The notes below the pieces were generated by a model. The model saw only the letters and a program-made list of their open reading frames with translations, searched no databases and was not told where the DNA came from. The translations under genes and the position numbers were made by a program. A stretch of DNA of 64,000 bases from assembly GCA_037447655.1 (NCBI GenBank), contig JBBHKE010000312.1:73454-137453 (forward strand), given 5' to 3'. The DNA comes from Zygnema cylindricum (taxonomy: Eukaryota > Streptophyta > Zygnematophyceae > Zygnematales > Zygnemataceae). Below are positions 31,624-44,420 of the stretch, in pieces. Position 1 is the first letter of the stretch, and every line of letters starts with the position of its first letter.

Positions 31624-34600
31624 GGTAGTGGTCCTAGAAGGTCACCATTAACCTGCTACTATTGTGATGAAAAAGGGCATATGTTCAGAATGTGTCATGC
31701 TTATAAGAGAGCGACAGCCACAGGAAATTTTTGCTTTGGTTGGGACGAAAGCCCGGTTCCTTCTCAATCAGGTGGTCGACCAACTGCTCTTTTCAATGAA
31801 CTTAAGGAGGAGGATGTAAGCAGCTTTCCCGACAACAGTGAAAAGAAATACTTTGCGATGGCACAAACAGCGGAAGGCGTGGAGGAAGACGAATGGATTA
31901 TGGACTCCGGCGCATCTGCCCACATGTGTCGCAATCGCCACCTATTTGAGAGTATTCAATCTATTTCACCCATCAAAATTTGTTTTAGTGATGATACCTT
32001 TGTTGAGTCAATAGCAAAAGGGAGGGTGTCGCTTATGTTGAACGTAGAGGGAAAACCTGTGAAAAGGGTTTTAGAAGATGTGTTGCATGTCCCAGTTTGT
32101 AAAAGAAATATTTTCTCTATGTCAGTGGTAGAAAAGAAAGGTTTTAAAACTATATCTGAGAATGGAAAGAAAACAGTGAGTAAGAATGGGAAAATAGCCG
32201 CAAAGGGATTTGCTGGAGGAAACAATTTGTATCGGTTGAGTCTTACAAATGATAATGACAATGATGTTATGTACTCAAGTGTAATCAATGATTGTGATTT
32301 ATGGCATAAACGTTTAGGACATGTGAATTATGATAGATTAGAAAAGATGGTAAATCAAAAAATGGTGGAAGGTGTAAAAATTAGTCAAAAACCAACATCA
32401 AATGTAAGTGGTGGTTGTGAAATTGGAAAAATTCATAAGTTGCCTTTCCCTTCGCAAACTGATCATAGAAGTAGCAGGGTGCTAGAACTAATTTATTCAG
32501 ATGTATGGGGGCCATCTAGGTATCCATCTGTGGGAGGTGCTAAGTTTATGTTTAACTTTACTGATGACTATAGTAGATTTACTACAGTTTATTTTTTGAG
32601 AAGTAAGGATGAAGTTTTTTCAAAATTTAAAGAGTATAAGGCTGGGGTTGAGAATCTACATGAGAAAAAGATAGCGCGATTTAGATCTGATAATGGAGGG
32701 GAGTACATTTCTAATGAGTTTGCAGAATTCCTAAAATTGTATGAAATCTCACGTCAACTAACCGTTCTTTATTCTCCGGAACAAAACGGTGTTTCAAAAA
32801 GGATGAATAGGACCATATCAGAGTGTGTTAGGACAATGATGGCTGATATGGACATAGATTTCAAATTTTGGGCAGAGGCTATACATTGTGCAGCTTATGT
32901 GAGAAACAGGCTAGAAACAAGGGCAGTAAAAGATAAAACTTTTTATGAAATGTGGATAGGACACAAACCAGATGTAAGTCACGTCAAAGTGTTTGGAAGT
33001 AAGGTATTCTTGCTAGATAATGATCCACAAAAATGGAAATTAGAGCCAAAAGGTATACCAGGTATATTTTTAGGGTTTGATGATCATGCCAAGGGTTTTA
33101 AAGTATATGACATTAAGAGAAATAGAGTTGTGGTAGCCAGAAATATCATAGTGAAGGATGAGGGAAAAGGAGTAGATGTATTTAGTCAATGTAGCGATGA
33201 AAAGAAAAGTTGAAGTGTTGATTATATCTTTTTAGAGGAAAATCCCATGTTTTTCAAGAAAAATGTAGAAAATGCATCTAGTTTATCTCAAAGTAACTTG
33301 CAATCATCTTCTCCACCAGAAATAGGAAGTGTTATGCCCGAATGCGTTGCAGACTCTCCTCTACCTCAAGCCGAAAATGAATCACAAGAAGAATCACATG
33401 TATCAAGGAGGAGGACTCAACCATCTATACCAGCGACCGAATTTCCAGGTGGAGTTAGGCGAAGTGCACGACTCAGGGGAGAAAGTGCAGCCTTTGCTCA
33501 CTCAGCACACACAGAAGACCCTCTAACGTTAACGGAAGCTTTTTTCAGTAATGAAAGGGAACACTGGGTGGAAGCGGTTAATGAAGAAATGGAGTCCATC
33601 ATGGAGGCCCAAACATGGGATCTGGTGAAACTTCCTCCTGGAAGAAAGGCTATTGGAAGTAAATGGGTGTTTAAATTAAAATTAAACCCAGATAATACCA
33701 TAGACAGGTATAAGGCTCACTTGGTTGCTAACGGATATAATCAAAAGGAGGGGATAGATTATGGAGAAACATTTTCACCGGTTGTAAGGTTTCCATCTAT
33801 CCGCATCTTACTTACATTAGCTGCCATAGAGGAATTTGACATCCACCAAATGGATGTCAAAAATGCATTTTTGCATGGTGATTTAGATGAGGTCATTTAT
33901 ATGAAGCAGCCAGAGGGTTATGAGGAAGCAGGAAAACAAAATCTTGTGTGCAGACTTTTAAAATCTTTGTATGGCCTAAAACAGGCCCCTTGGGCAATGG
34001 AACCGAAATTTAGATGAGTTCTTGACAGGATTAGGATTTACTAGAATTAGTTCAAATCATTCAGTATATGTGATGTGTCGTGATAATCCTGATGAGGTGA
34101 TATTCATTGCTGTGTATGTTGATGATTTGTTGCTAATTAGTAGGAACAAAGAAGGAATTGCTAGGGTAAAACACGCTCTTAATTCAAAATTTGAAATGAA
34201 GGATTTGGGTGAGGCTAAATACATTCTTGGAATACAAGTTGAAAGAGATAGAGAAAAGAAAATCATTAGGCTAACTCAAAAAAAAGCGATAGGAAACATG
34301 TTGGACAAATTTGGTTTGACTGATGCCAAAGGTTGTGCAACTCCTATGGAGTATAAGCAAAAACTTGAACGAATTGAGCATGAGTTTGGAGTCATAATAG
34401 ATGAGGAACAGAGTATAGAAGAGCAAAAAATTATGTCCCAAGTACCATACAGACAAGTAGTAGGAAGTCTGATTTACTTCATGAATTGCACTAGGCCCGA
34501 TATTGTGTTGAGCAGAAGTCTGCAAAATCCACGAAAGAGATTAGGAGGCAGCAAAAAGGGTCTTAAGATATCTTGTTGGGACTAGAAATCTTTGGCTTAC

Positions 34601-35087
34601 TTTGGGAGGGGACAAGGTTGGCATTAATACTTGGAGTGATGCTAGCTATGGTGATGTGCCTAGTAGGAAGTCTACAACTGGGTATGTCATTCAGATTGGA
34701 AGTGGAACTTGTAGTTGGAGTAGTAAACTTCAAAAGGTCACGGCACAATTGACTATGGAAGCCGAATACATGGCTTCGAGTGAAGCCTTGAAAGAGTTGC
34801 TATGGATTAAGGCATTTCTTCAAGAATTGGGTTTTACGCAACACGGGACACAAATAATGTGGTGCGACAATCAGGTAGTCATTTCGGTGGCTACAAGCCC
34901 AAGTCACCATTTTAAGAGCAAACATATGGACATTCGGCTACATTTGGTACGAGAGAAAGTATTGGCAAAAGTGGTCAAACTTTGTTATTTGGCTGATGAG
35001 AAAATGGTTGCGGACATGCTGACAAAAGCACTTCCCGCTCCTAAGTTGGAGTACTGCAGAAAAACATGTGGTCTAAGTGAGTAAGTC
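31624..35087 (+). pseudogene. pol: Pol of N1 (protease, integrase, RT, RNase H)
   Basis: It stays in the gag frame to 33992. Protease DEWIMDSGASAHMC (about 31890). GAG-pre-integrase LWHKRLGHVN. Integrase D,D,E intact: IYSDVWGP (32495), RSDNGGEY (32685), SPEQNGVSKR (32775). [21 protein letters not shown] (33661), VYVDDLLLI (34117, YVDD box). RNase H: EAEYMASSEALKELLWI, CDNQ. Defects: TAA 31621, TGA 33211-33213, a one-base insertion near 33992 (LYGLKQAP then shift) and small deletions near 34510-34590. Otherwise well preserved. Confidence 0.9.
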
Positions 35088-35107
35088 TTCTAAAGCTTAA
35101 GGGGAGT

Positions 35108-35818
35108 ATTGAAAAGAAAGCTTTTGTAAGTCTTAGAAATTTGAGTCTATGACTTAGAATATTTTTGGAATACCAACTGTTCAATATTGACCAAATTTAG
35201 TGTGGATTTTTTTGTAGTATCTACACGAATTGATATCTTTAAGTTAATTAGTGTGTAGGGCCGCCAAGGAATGTAGATATGATAAGAATCACCCGGATTT
35301 TTAGGGTATAGATATTGTTAGTGGACAACTCTGGTCCAAACACTTAGATTTTTGTAAGTAGGGTGTCTGGTGAACCATGTACATACGTTTTAGATGTTTT
35401 CTAGATGTTTTATATGTTTTCTAGATCTTTTAGATGTTTTCTAGATCTTTTGAGTATTTAGTTCAATTAGGATTGATCAATTCAATACAGAATGTACATT
35501 CTACACAAGAATTAAGGAAATGAGAGCACTAAGTGCAGTTTAAGGTGTTTTATGCTCTATTGTCTCTAATTTGCTTGTAGTACATGTTTGTTTGGTTAAA
35601 ATACATCTTTCGTTTGGAGTTACATATCTTACACTATAGATCTAGTCTTCTAGGCATTTCTCTTTGGGTTTGCTTCCGCTAACATGTCTGATAATGGCTT
35701 AGCTCCTATTGCAAGTGCTCCTATTAGCCCTAGTGCTCCACTTGCTCCTGCTGGTGCAAGTGTGACTCCTAGTGGGAGTGGATCACAGCTGAGTCTTAAT
35801 GCCCATGACCTACAACAG
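35108..35818 (+). repeat. 3' LTR of N1
   Basis: Near-identical to 30286-30996. It ends with the same gag start stub (ATG at 35684), which here runs out of frame into P1 sequence. Confidence 0.93.
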
Positions 35819-38800
35819 AGAATTTGGAGGAGAAAGAGATCCATTGGAAACAAAAGTGTGCTCTTCGAGACATTCGGGAAGCTCCACAAGGAGGATGGAT
35901 CATTGATTCAAGTGCATCCATGCATATGTGACGTGACAAAGACCTCTTTACCAAGCTAAGAAAGATCCCTACTGTAGAGAGAGTATGGGAATGGGAGAGT
36001 TGTTACTACAGATCTAGTGGGTTTAGTAGATTTGAAAGTCTTAGTGTAGGGTAAGACTTTTATACTCACCTTCTAAGATGTACTCTACATTCCTCAACTG
36101 AGAAAAAATCTTTTCTCTGCCTCTGTATTAGATGATAGGGAATTTGATATCTTGGATATAAAGGGAATATTTACAGCTAAGTATGAGGATGAAGTATACT
36201 TCACAGTCGATAAGGGTAGCCAACAAATGTTTAGGCTTAACCTAAGTAATGAAAAGAATAATGCTTATTATGTTGGTGTCCCAAACTTGATGATTTGGTA
36301 CAAGGGGTTGGGGCATGTGCACTTTGATAAGCTGAGTGAAATGAAGAAGCTTGGTGTAGTATAAGGCATTTAGTTTGGGGATAATGAAAAGAAGGATGAT
36401 TGTAGTGGATGTGCCCAAGGTAAGACTCACAGACTCCCCTTTCCCCAAACTGGAACATATAGAGGTGAGAAAGTAGTAGATTTGGTCCACACAGACATCT
36501 AGGGACCGGCAAAAGTACCTTCGGCCGGAGGGAAAAGGTTTATGTTGACGATTAGTGACGGATGGTCTAGATACTCTAGAGTGTACTTCCTAAAAACAAA
36601 GTCTAAAACACCAAATTATTCTAAAGAATATAAAGCATGGAGTGAGAAGCTGCACGGAACCCCTTTCAAGAGAATAAGGAGTGATAATGGGGGAGAATAT
36701 ACCTCTTACTAGTTTGAGGATACTTGAGGCATGAGGGAGTTCAGCATCAAAAAATTGTACCAAAAAATCCAAAACAAAATGGGGTAGCTGATAGGTTGAA
36801 CCAGACTTAAGGAGATAGTGTACGTAGTATGTTGGCTGACAAGAAGATAGAAAAAATGTTTTGGGTAGAAGCCTTGAACTGTGCTAACTACATTAAGAAT
36901 AGAGTCCTTACCACAGCCGTGAAACAAATGACACCTTATGAGAGATGGGTTGGAAGGAAACCAAATATATCTCACCTAAAAGTATTCGGTTGTCAAGTTT
37001 AGAGTCTTGACAGGATTAGGAGAAATTGGAAACTGGATGTTAAGGGAAAACTTGGATATTTTGCGGGATATGATAACGATATCAAGGGATATAGAGTTTA
37101 TGACTTAACTAAACAAGATATTATTCTGGTAAAGCACCTAGTTGTCATGGATGAAGGGTAGTCATTTGATCCCTTCAAATATACCAAACAGATAAGAATT
37201 TGTTTTGAGTCTGAGAGTGAGGAGGACTCGGATCTTCTCGGAAGGGATATGAGTGAAAAAGTGATTGGGGATTCAGGGGAGATCCAAGATAGGGGAGATA
37301 TACCGTAATCTCCCTATATCCCTATGCATTCTGAGGAGACAGAGGAGGAGGAGCCAAAACCGACTTCCATGGATAGGGAGCCGATGAGACTGTGAGTGGG
37401 AACCTGAGACTTCCCTCCATTCCAGCTTGGGACTTTAAGGGAGGACCAAGAAGCAACAAAAGGCTACAAGAGAAACATGTCGCTCACAAGGTAACTTAGC
37501 AATCTCACTCTGAAAAACCTCAGTCATACTCGGAGGCAATGAACATTCCGGAGAAAGACTGATTGGTTAGAGCCATAAATGATGAGATGACCTCCATCAT
37601 GGAAGCAAAAACTTGGGAACTGGTGGACTGTCCTTCGGACAGAAAAACCAATTGGGTGCAAATGGGTGTTTAAACTGAAACTAAACCCAGATAAAACCAA
37701 GGAATTCACCCAAAAAGAGGGGATAGATTATAAGGAGACTTTTGCTCCTCTCGTTCGGTTCCCATCAGTAAGGATTTTCCTCAGTCTAGCGGCAGTAGAA
37801 GATATGGAAATACACCAGATGGATATTAAGACCGCCTTCCCCAATGGTGAGCTAGAGGAAGAAATCCTCATGCGGTAACCAGAGGGGTTTGTAGAGGAAG
37901 GAAATGAGAGCAAAGTCTGTAGACTCATAAAGTTCTTATATGGACTCAAACAAGCTCATAGTCCTTATATAGACCAAAACAGGCTCCCAGACAGTGGAAT
38001 AAGAAATTAGATGAGTTTCTCACCGGTTTGGGATATATCCGGATCAATTTTGACCAATCTATTTACATGTTTGAGGATGAGAATGGTGATATTTTTATTG
38101 CAATTTATGTGGATGATTTGCTGGTGTAAAGTAAGTCAATGGAAAAGATCAATACGTTAAAGAAAGATCTTAGAAGCAGATTTGACATGAAGGATTTATT
38201 GGAGGCAAGATACATTTTGGGAATTCTAGGGGGAAAAAGATTATCATACTTACTCAAAAGTAGCTATAGGGAATATGCTTGAGAAATTCCAGATGGAAAA
38301 GTCAAACAATTGTACCACTCCCATGGACTTGAAGAAAGTAAGTGATGGGAGTGTAGAAGGAGGAATGATAATCTTAGATGATCAGATGAGTCAAGAAGAG
38401 AGACAGTTTATGAACACTATTTCTAACAAGCATGCTGTATGATGCTTAATCTACTTTATGAACTGTACACGGCCATACATAGTGGCACCAATTAGAGTCC
38501 TCAGTAGGAGTCTTAATGATCCTAGAAAGAGAGTTTAGGAGGCAGCCAAGAGAGTCATAAAATGGTTGCATTTTGGACGAGAGCACACTAACATCACTAC
38601 TTGCAATGATGCGAGTTATGGGGATGTACCTATGAGAAGATGCACTTCTAGGTATTTGTTGTATATGGGAGAAGGTGCTTGCTGTTGGAGTAGCAAACAA
38701 CAAAAGGTTGTTGCTCAGTCCACTATAAATGCTGAGTACATGGCCTCTTGTTCTGATGTTAAAGAGTTGATGTGTGTCAAGTCTTTGTTGCAACAATCGA

Positions 38801-39060
38801 GGTATATCAAGGAGGGAGTGCATGATGTTTTCTGTGAAAATCAAGTTCTTATTGCAATTGCAGCCAATCCAAAACATCAATTCAAGGCTAAACATATGGA
38901 CATAGATTGAGTTTTGTGAGGGAAAAGGTTGAAAACAAAATTGTGAATCTTGTGTATAGGGTTGATGGAGAAATGGTGGCTGATATGATGACCAAACCTA
39001 TGCCCTCTCCCAAGTTAAAATATTGTAGAGAAAAGTGTGGACTAAAAAAAAAGTTGAAAT
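35819..39060 (+). pseudogene. pol: Pol of P1
   Basis: Heavily decayed. Protease IIDSSASMHM region (about 35905), pre-integrase GLGHVHFDKLSEMKKLGVV (36305), zinc pair CSGCAQGKTHRLPF (36400), integrase VHTDI*GPAKVP (36486) and RSDNGGEYTS (36677), RT LNPDK...VRFPSVRIF (37680-37790) and YVDDLLV (38108), RNase H DASYGDVPMRRCTS (38605) and CENQ (38835). A polypurine tract (AATAAGGGGAG) precedes the 3' LTR. It is closest to N2 and M1 pol. Confidence 0.85.
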
Positions 39061-39081
39061 TAGATTAGAAAATAAGGGGAG

Positions 39082-39817
39082 CATTGAAATCACTAGATTT
39101 AGGGGGTATTTTCTAGGTCTGAATAGATTAAAAGCAAAAGGAAAAAGCATAGGCAGCCTGCCTCCACCTCTTTCTTCTAGCCCCCATACTTCTTGTAGTC
39201 ACGGAAAGTATGAGAGGGCAGTGGAGCCATTACTACCTCTGCTCCATAGGCAGGACTGAAGAGTGACATAAGTCAATTTTCAACAAAAAGGTGAGTTTGG
39301 CAGGACTCGAACATCCGATCGGTAAAGGGAGGCGTAGCTGTCACCTCAAACCAGTCTGTCGTAGGAAGTCGTTAGACTACATAGGGTTTGATTGCTATTT
39401 AAATAGTGTTTAGGAACTTTATTTATATAAACGGAATTACGGATAAAGAACATAGAGAGTAGTTAAAATATGGTGCAAACATGAACCCGCACGAAACAAA
39501 TGAACTGGACATTTGTTTTCGACGGCTAGTATTAAAAGTCGGTTAGGATACGACGGCAAGTATCATCGCCGAGATCTCAAAATAGCTGTTTTAGCGGTTT
39601 TAGGGCGTGATATGACTTAGTGCCACGTGGCAAGATAGCATTGGGAAGCGAGAATCTCGTGAGCATGAGGACAAGTCCGAAGGAGACAGACGTTCACTCC
39701 ATGACCTTCTCGTACACAGGTCGTACAGAAAAGACATCGGCCATGGTACCTTTCTGTACTGTACAATCTTTTGATTGGTTCGTACTTCAGTAGATAAGGG
39801 TTGTGAGAGGGGTTTAG
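39082..39817 (+). repeat. 3' LTR of P1, first part
   Basis: It matches 28272-28970, including the hairpin, tRNA-like segment (T5 as AAAAA at 39285-39289) and G-box (39621). It stops at the N2 insertion. The duplicated target TTTAG is 39813-39817 and 46265-46269. The LTR resumes at 46270-46539. Confidence 0.88.
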
Positions 39818-40868
39818 TGAAACTCTGAGACCTCCATAAGTCCTCAGAGTGGACAGCTTCCAAGAAGACTCTAGGATAACTCTGACCCCTTTGTGTTTCA
39901 CCGAAAACAACTGCCTCCCTGGCTGACAAAAACTCTGACCACCTGCACCCGTGTGAAGGCAAGACTCCCTTGAGTCTATAGCAAAAAGAACATCTGAATT
40001 TGCTCCCCTGAGCAGTAAGTTATGGAGGGTCAAAGTTGACCTTTTGTACATAAGCTCTCTAGGAGAGAGGGTCCTATCTCCTAATTTTTCTAAGTCCTAT
40101 CTCTCTCACAGACTCTATCTACTGATGTACGGAACCAATCAGGTTACAGTTGCGTACGCAAAAGTACAGTTGCCGGTGTACTTTATGTACGAACATTGTA
40201 CGACATGGCCTAAATGTCGACACATGTCATATCCGGATTCGGTGCCATAATCTCCGGAGATTCCACGATCCAACGTAATTTCGCCACGTGTCATCCGATG
40301 TGGGGATGGCCACAAACCGCCGAAATCTTCTTCCGCGATCTCGGCGCTAATCCTGGCCGTCCGATTAAATTCGGATTTAATCGTAGCCGTAATAAATACA
40401 TGTGCGGTATTCGTTTCACTTACGAAATAAATGCGCAGTATTGATTTTTCGTCCGTACCGTAATTCGTACATTATATATTACCGGATCTATGTATCCCGT
40501 AATCTATTACAGTTAAATGATTTATCATACGTATATCTATTTAAATAGACATCAAACTATATACTACGTAACACTAATCCTAGACTTAACGGCTAAGGCT
40601 ACCGCCTTTTAGCTGCCTGCCGGCCGGTAGGTGCAAGGATCAAATCCTGTGGCCGGCATGATCCTTTTATATAAATAAACCCCTAACAAATATAAATTTC
40701 CTGTAAACCTCTGGATAGCTTAGGTAGCCATGGCTCTAGCTCCCTCTCCAATTTCTCAGTGACTGCAACAAGTTTGAGGGTTTGGACAGAGAGGTTAGAG
40801 GTAGACTGCCTCGGCTTCTTTCTATTTAGACCTAGAAAATACTAGAAAATGAACCATTAATTTCTACA
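39818..40868 (-). repeat. 3' LTR of N2
   Basis: Same order as the 5' LTR. tRNA-like T-arm 40634-40650 with TTTT at 40665-40668 (plus strand), G-box at 40284. Confidence 0.9.
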
Positions 40869-40881
40869 CTCCCCTTATTTT

Positions 40882-43800
40882 CTAGTCAATCTTTAATTTC
40901 AGACCGCACTTCTCCCAGCAGAAAATTAGCTTATGGGAAGGCACAGGTTTGGTCATCATATCTGCTACCATCTCACTATCTAGTTTGTACTCTAAACTGA
41001 TTATTTTGTTTTCTACTTTCTCTCTAACAAAGCTGAGTCTAATGTCCACGTGTTTGGCTTTAAAATGATGTTTAGGATTGGCAGAAATAGCGATTGCTGC
41101 CTGATTGTCACAAAAAAAATTCTGCACACCACTCTTAAGGTGACCAAGCTCGCTAAGCAAAGACTTGACCCACATCAATTCTTTTACAGCAGAGCAAGAG
41201 GCCATATACTCAGCCTCCATGGTGGACTGAGCAATAACCTTTTGTTGTTTGCTACTCCGACAGGAAGCCCCATCACCCACATATAATACATATCCAGAAG
41301 TGCATCTCCTCATCGGAGCATCACCATAACTGGCATCACTCCAAGTAGTGATGTCAGTATTCTCCCCACCCAAATGCAACCATAGATCCCTAGTTCCTAT
41401 CAAATATCTAAGGACTCTCTTAGCTGCCTCCCAATCCTTCTTAGTGGAAGCATTCAGACTTCTACTCAGCACTCCTACATATGCAGCTAAATCCGGCCGG
41501 GTACAATTCATAAAATATATTTGACTTCCCACTACTTGCCTGTAAGGAATAGTCTGCATGAACTTCTATTCTTCAGGAGATAATTCTTCGTCTAAGACTA
41601 TGACTCCTTCTTCCTCACTCCCCTCACTTCCCCTCTTCAACTCCATTGGAGTTGTACAACTATAAGATTTATCCATTTGAAATTTTTCAAGCATGTTCCA
41701 TATTGCTTCCTTTTGAGTCAGTCTTATAATTTTTCTTTTACGGTCTCTTTCTACTTGAATTCCCAAAATATATTTTTCTTCCCCCATATCCTTCATTTCA
41801 AATCTCCCCTTAAGTTCGGTTTTCAGTTTATTATTTTTTTCCATTGATTTACTTAAAACAAGAAAATCATCAACATAAATTGCAATAAATATAAAACCTT
41901 CCTCATCTTCGAAAACATAGATTGAGTGATCTGAGCTGATCCGAATATATCCCAGACCGGTAAGAAACTCATCAAGCTTCTTATTTCATTGTCGAAGCGC
42001 CTGTTTCAAACCATAAAGAGATTAAATCAGCCGGCATACCCTACTCTCCTCTCCTTCCTCCACAAAACCTTCGGGTTGTCGCATGAAAATCTCCTCTTCC
42101 AATTCTCCATGCAAAAAGGCTGTCTTGACGTCCATCTGGTGCACTTCCATGTCTTCCGCTGCAGCTAAACTGTGAAGTATGCAGACGGAGGGAAATCTAA
42201 CCACCGGGGCAAAGGTTTCCTCGTAGTCAATTCCCTCTTTTTGTGTAAATCCCTTTGCCACTAATCAGGCCTTGTAGCGCTCGATTGTGTTATCTGGGTT
42301 CACTTTTAATTTGAAAACCCACTTACAACCGATTGGTTTTCGGTTAGGTGGACAATCCACCAGCTCCCAAGTATCGGCTGCCATAATTGAGGCCATCTCC
42401 TCATTGATGGCTGTCTTCCACCGGTTTGTTTCTGGACAAGTCATCGCCTCTCCATAAGTTTGAGGTTCATCTTGATGAGATAGTTTAGTTACCTTGTTAT
42501 TAACTTGTTTTTCTTGCAGTCTTTTGCTACTTCTCCTCCCCCCTTCAAAATCTGAGGCCGGAGTAGATGGTTCTCGTGGATTCTTTCGAACAAACTCCGC
42601 TTCTCCCCTATCCTTTGATTCCGTATCAATTTCCACCACGTCTTCCGCTTCGGGTAGAGTTTTCACTGGAGTTTCCACAGTCGAATCCTTTTCGGTCTGA
42701 TTTGTACCTGCAAGAATGCCATCTTCTCTAAAACCTGGATAGTTAGGAAGCTCAAAGTCATCAGAATTTTCTGACTCAAATCTGATTTTTACTGACTTCG
42801 TATATTTGAAGGGATCCATAGACTTTCCTTCATCCATAACTACTAGATGCTTTACTAAGATTATATCTTCCCTTTTTAGATCATAAACTCTATATCGTTT
42901 AACATCCTCATCATATCCTAATAAGTATCCCGATTTTCCTTTAGGATCCAGCTTCCAATTGGACCGATCAGTATCTAGACTGAATACTTGACTGCCGAAA
43001 ACCTTTAAGTGAGATATGTCTGGTTTCCGGCCTGTCCATCTCTCATAAGGTATTTGATCTTTTATAGCTGAAGTAAGAACTCTATTTTTGAGGTAATTAG
43101 CACAGTTCATTGCTTCTGCCCAAAACCTTCTTCCTATCTTATTATCTGACAACATACTTTTAACACTATCACTTAGTGTTATATTTAACCTTTCAGTTAC
43201 CCCATTCTGTTCCGGGTTTCTAGGAGTGTCTTTTGGTGTTGGACCCCATCTTCCTTCAGAAAATCCTCAAACTGGTTAGAAGCATACTCTCCACCATTGT
43301 CACTCCGTATTCTCTTGATTGGAGTTTCATGGAGTTTTTCGCTCCATGCTTTATATTGTCTAAAACAATCCTGAGCTTCTGACTTGTTTTTCAAAAAATA
43401 CACTCGGGAATACCGAGACCAATCATCAGTGATAGTCATCATAAATCTCTTCCCCCCCGGTGAGGGCACTTTAGCCGGTCCCCAAATATTTGTGTGTACT
43501 AGATCTAGAATTTTTTCTCCCTTATAGGTGGTTGTTTTAGAAAAAGGTAATCTGTGTGTTTTACCTGGAGCACATCCACTACAATCACTTATATTATCAT
43601 TCTCACTGAACTTAATCCCTTCCACCACTCCCATCTTTTTAATTTCTTTTAACTTGTGTAGATTCACATGCCCAAGCCTCTTATGCCACATCATAATATC
43701 ATGAACACCAGCATAATAAAGTTTCTTCTTTTCATTACTTAAAACCAGCCTAAACATCCCATGGCTACCTTTCTCAGCATTGAAATAGACATCCTCCTCA

Positions 43801-44420
43801 AAGCTAGCAGTAAAGACTCCTTCCCTAGTGCTAGTAAAAAAACCCTTATTATCTAATACGGATGTAGAGATGAGGTTTTTGTTCAGCTCCGGAATAAACA
43901 ATACATCAGAGAATGTTACTATGGATGTCTTTCCTTCTACTAACACTTTCAAATCTACCGATCCTACAAGGGTAGTGGTGACTATCCTCCCATCCCCGTA
44001 CTCTATCTCTACGGTGGGAATATTTCTTATCTTAGTGAACAGGTGCCTATCATTACACATGTGCATGGAGGCACCTGAATATACAATCCAGTCTGCTTCA
44101 CCTTTCAATCCACCGTAAGCACATTTCTGCCTTCGTGGAATTTCGACCTCGTTTTTCGCCTCCAACTCCTCATCCAAAAGGAGCTCATCGTCCTCGTCCT
44201 CGGATTCCGCCTCATGTACCTGTGTCACAAGGGCCTTTTTTTTTCCTCTTGGGGTACCACTGGTCCGCCCCTCCTTTAACCAAAGCTCGGTTATCTTAGT
44301 GCACTCTACGATATAGTGCCCAGGTTTCTTACAAAAATGACATAAACCTTTGGGAGCCCTTGGTCCAAACTCGTCGGTCTGATTTTTCTGCTCCCTCCCC
44401 CCATAGTTTCCGACCGGTTT
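40882..44420 (-). pseudogene. pol: Pol of N2
   Basis: On the minus strand: CCHC knuckle CHFCKKPGHYIVEC (about 44340), protease ADWIVYSGASMHMC (about 44085; the catalytic Asp of DSG is Tyr), pre-integrase WHKRLGHVNLHKL with CSGCAPGK, integrase VHTNIWGP (first Asp now Asn) and RSDNGGEY, RT KWVFKLKVNPDNT (42310), VRFPSV, YVDD (about 41870), MKDMGEEKYILGIQVERD, and RNase H ITTWSDASYGDAPMRRCTSG, TMEAEYMASCSAVKELMWV and CDNQAAIAI. Breaks at about 44230, 43190, 42262, 42022 and 41560. Not functional. Confidence 0.88.

Larger units (their letters stand above)
30286..35818 (+). mobile_element. Young copia element N1 nested in P1
   Basis: Two 711-bp LTRs (30286-30996, 35108-35818) differ at about nine positions by eye, so the insertion is recent relative to the rest. 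The 5-bp duplication AGAAT lies at 30281-30285 and 35819-35823. Deleting the element plus one copy restores the host frame (DKNLEEKE). Primer site GGTTATGGGCCCAC at 30996-31009; polypurine tract AAGGGGAG before 35107. With this duplication the LTR ends are ATTGAAAAG...CAACAG rather than strict TG...CA. Confidence 0.93.
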
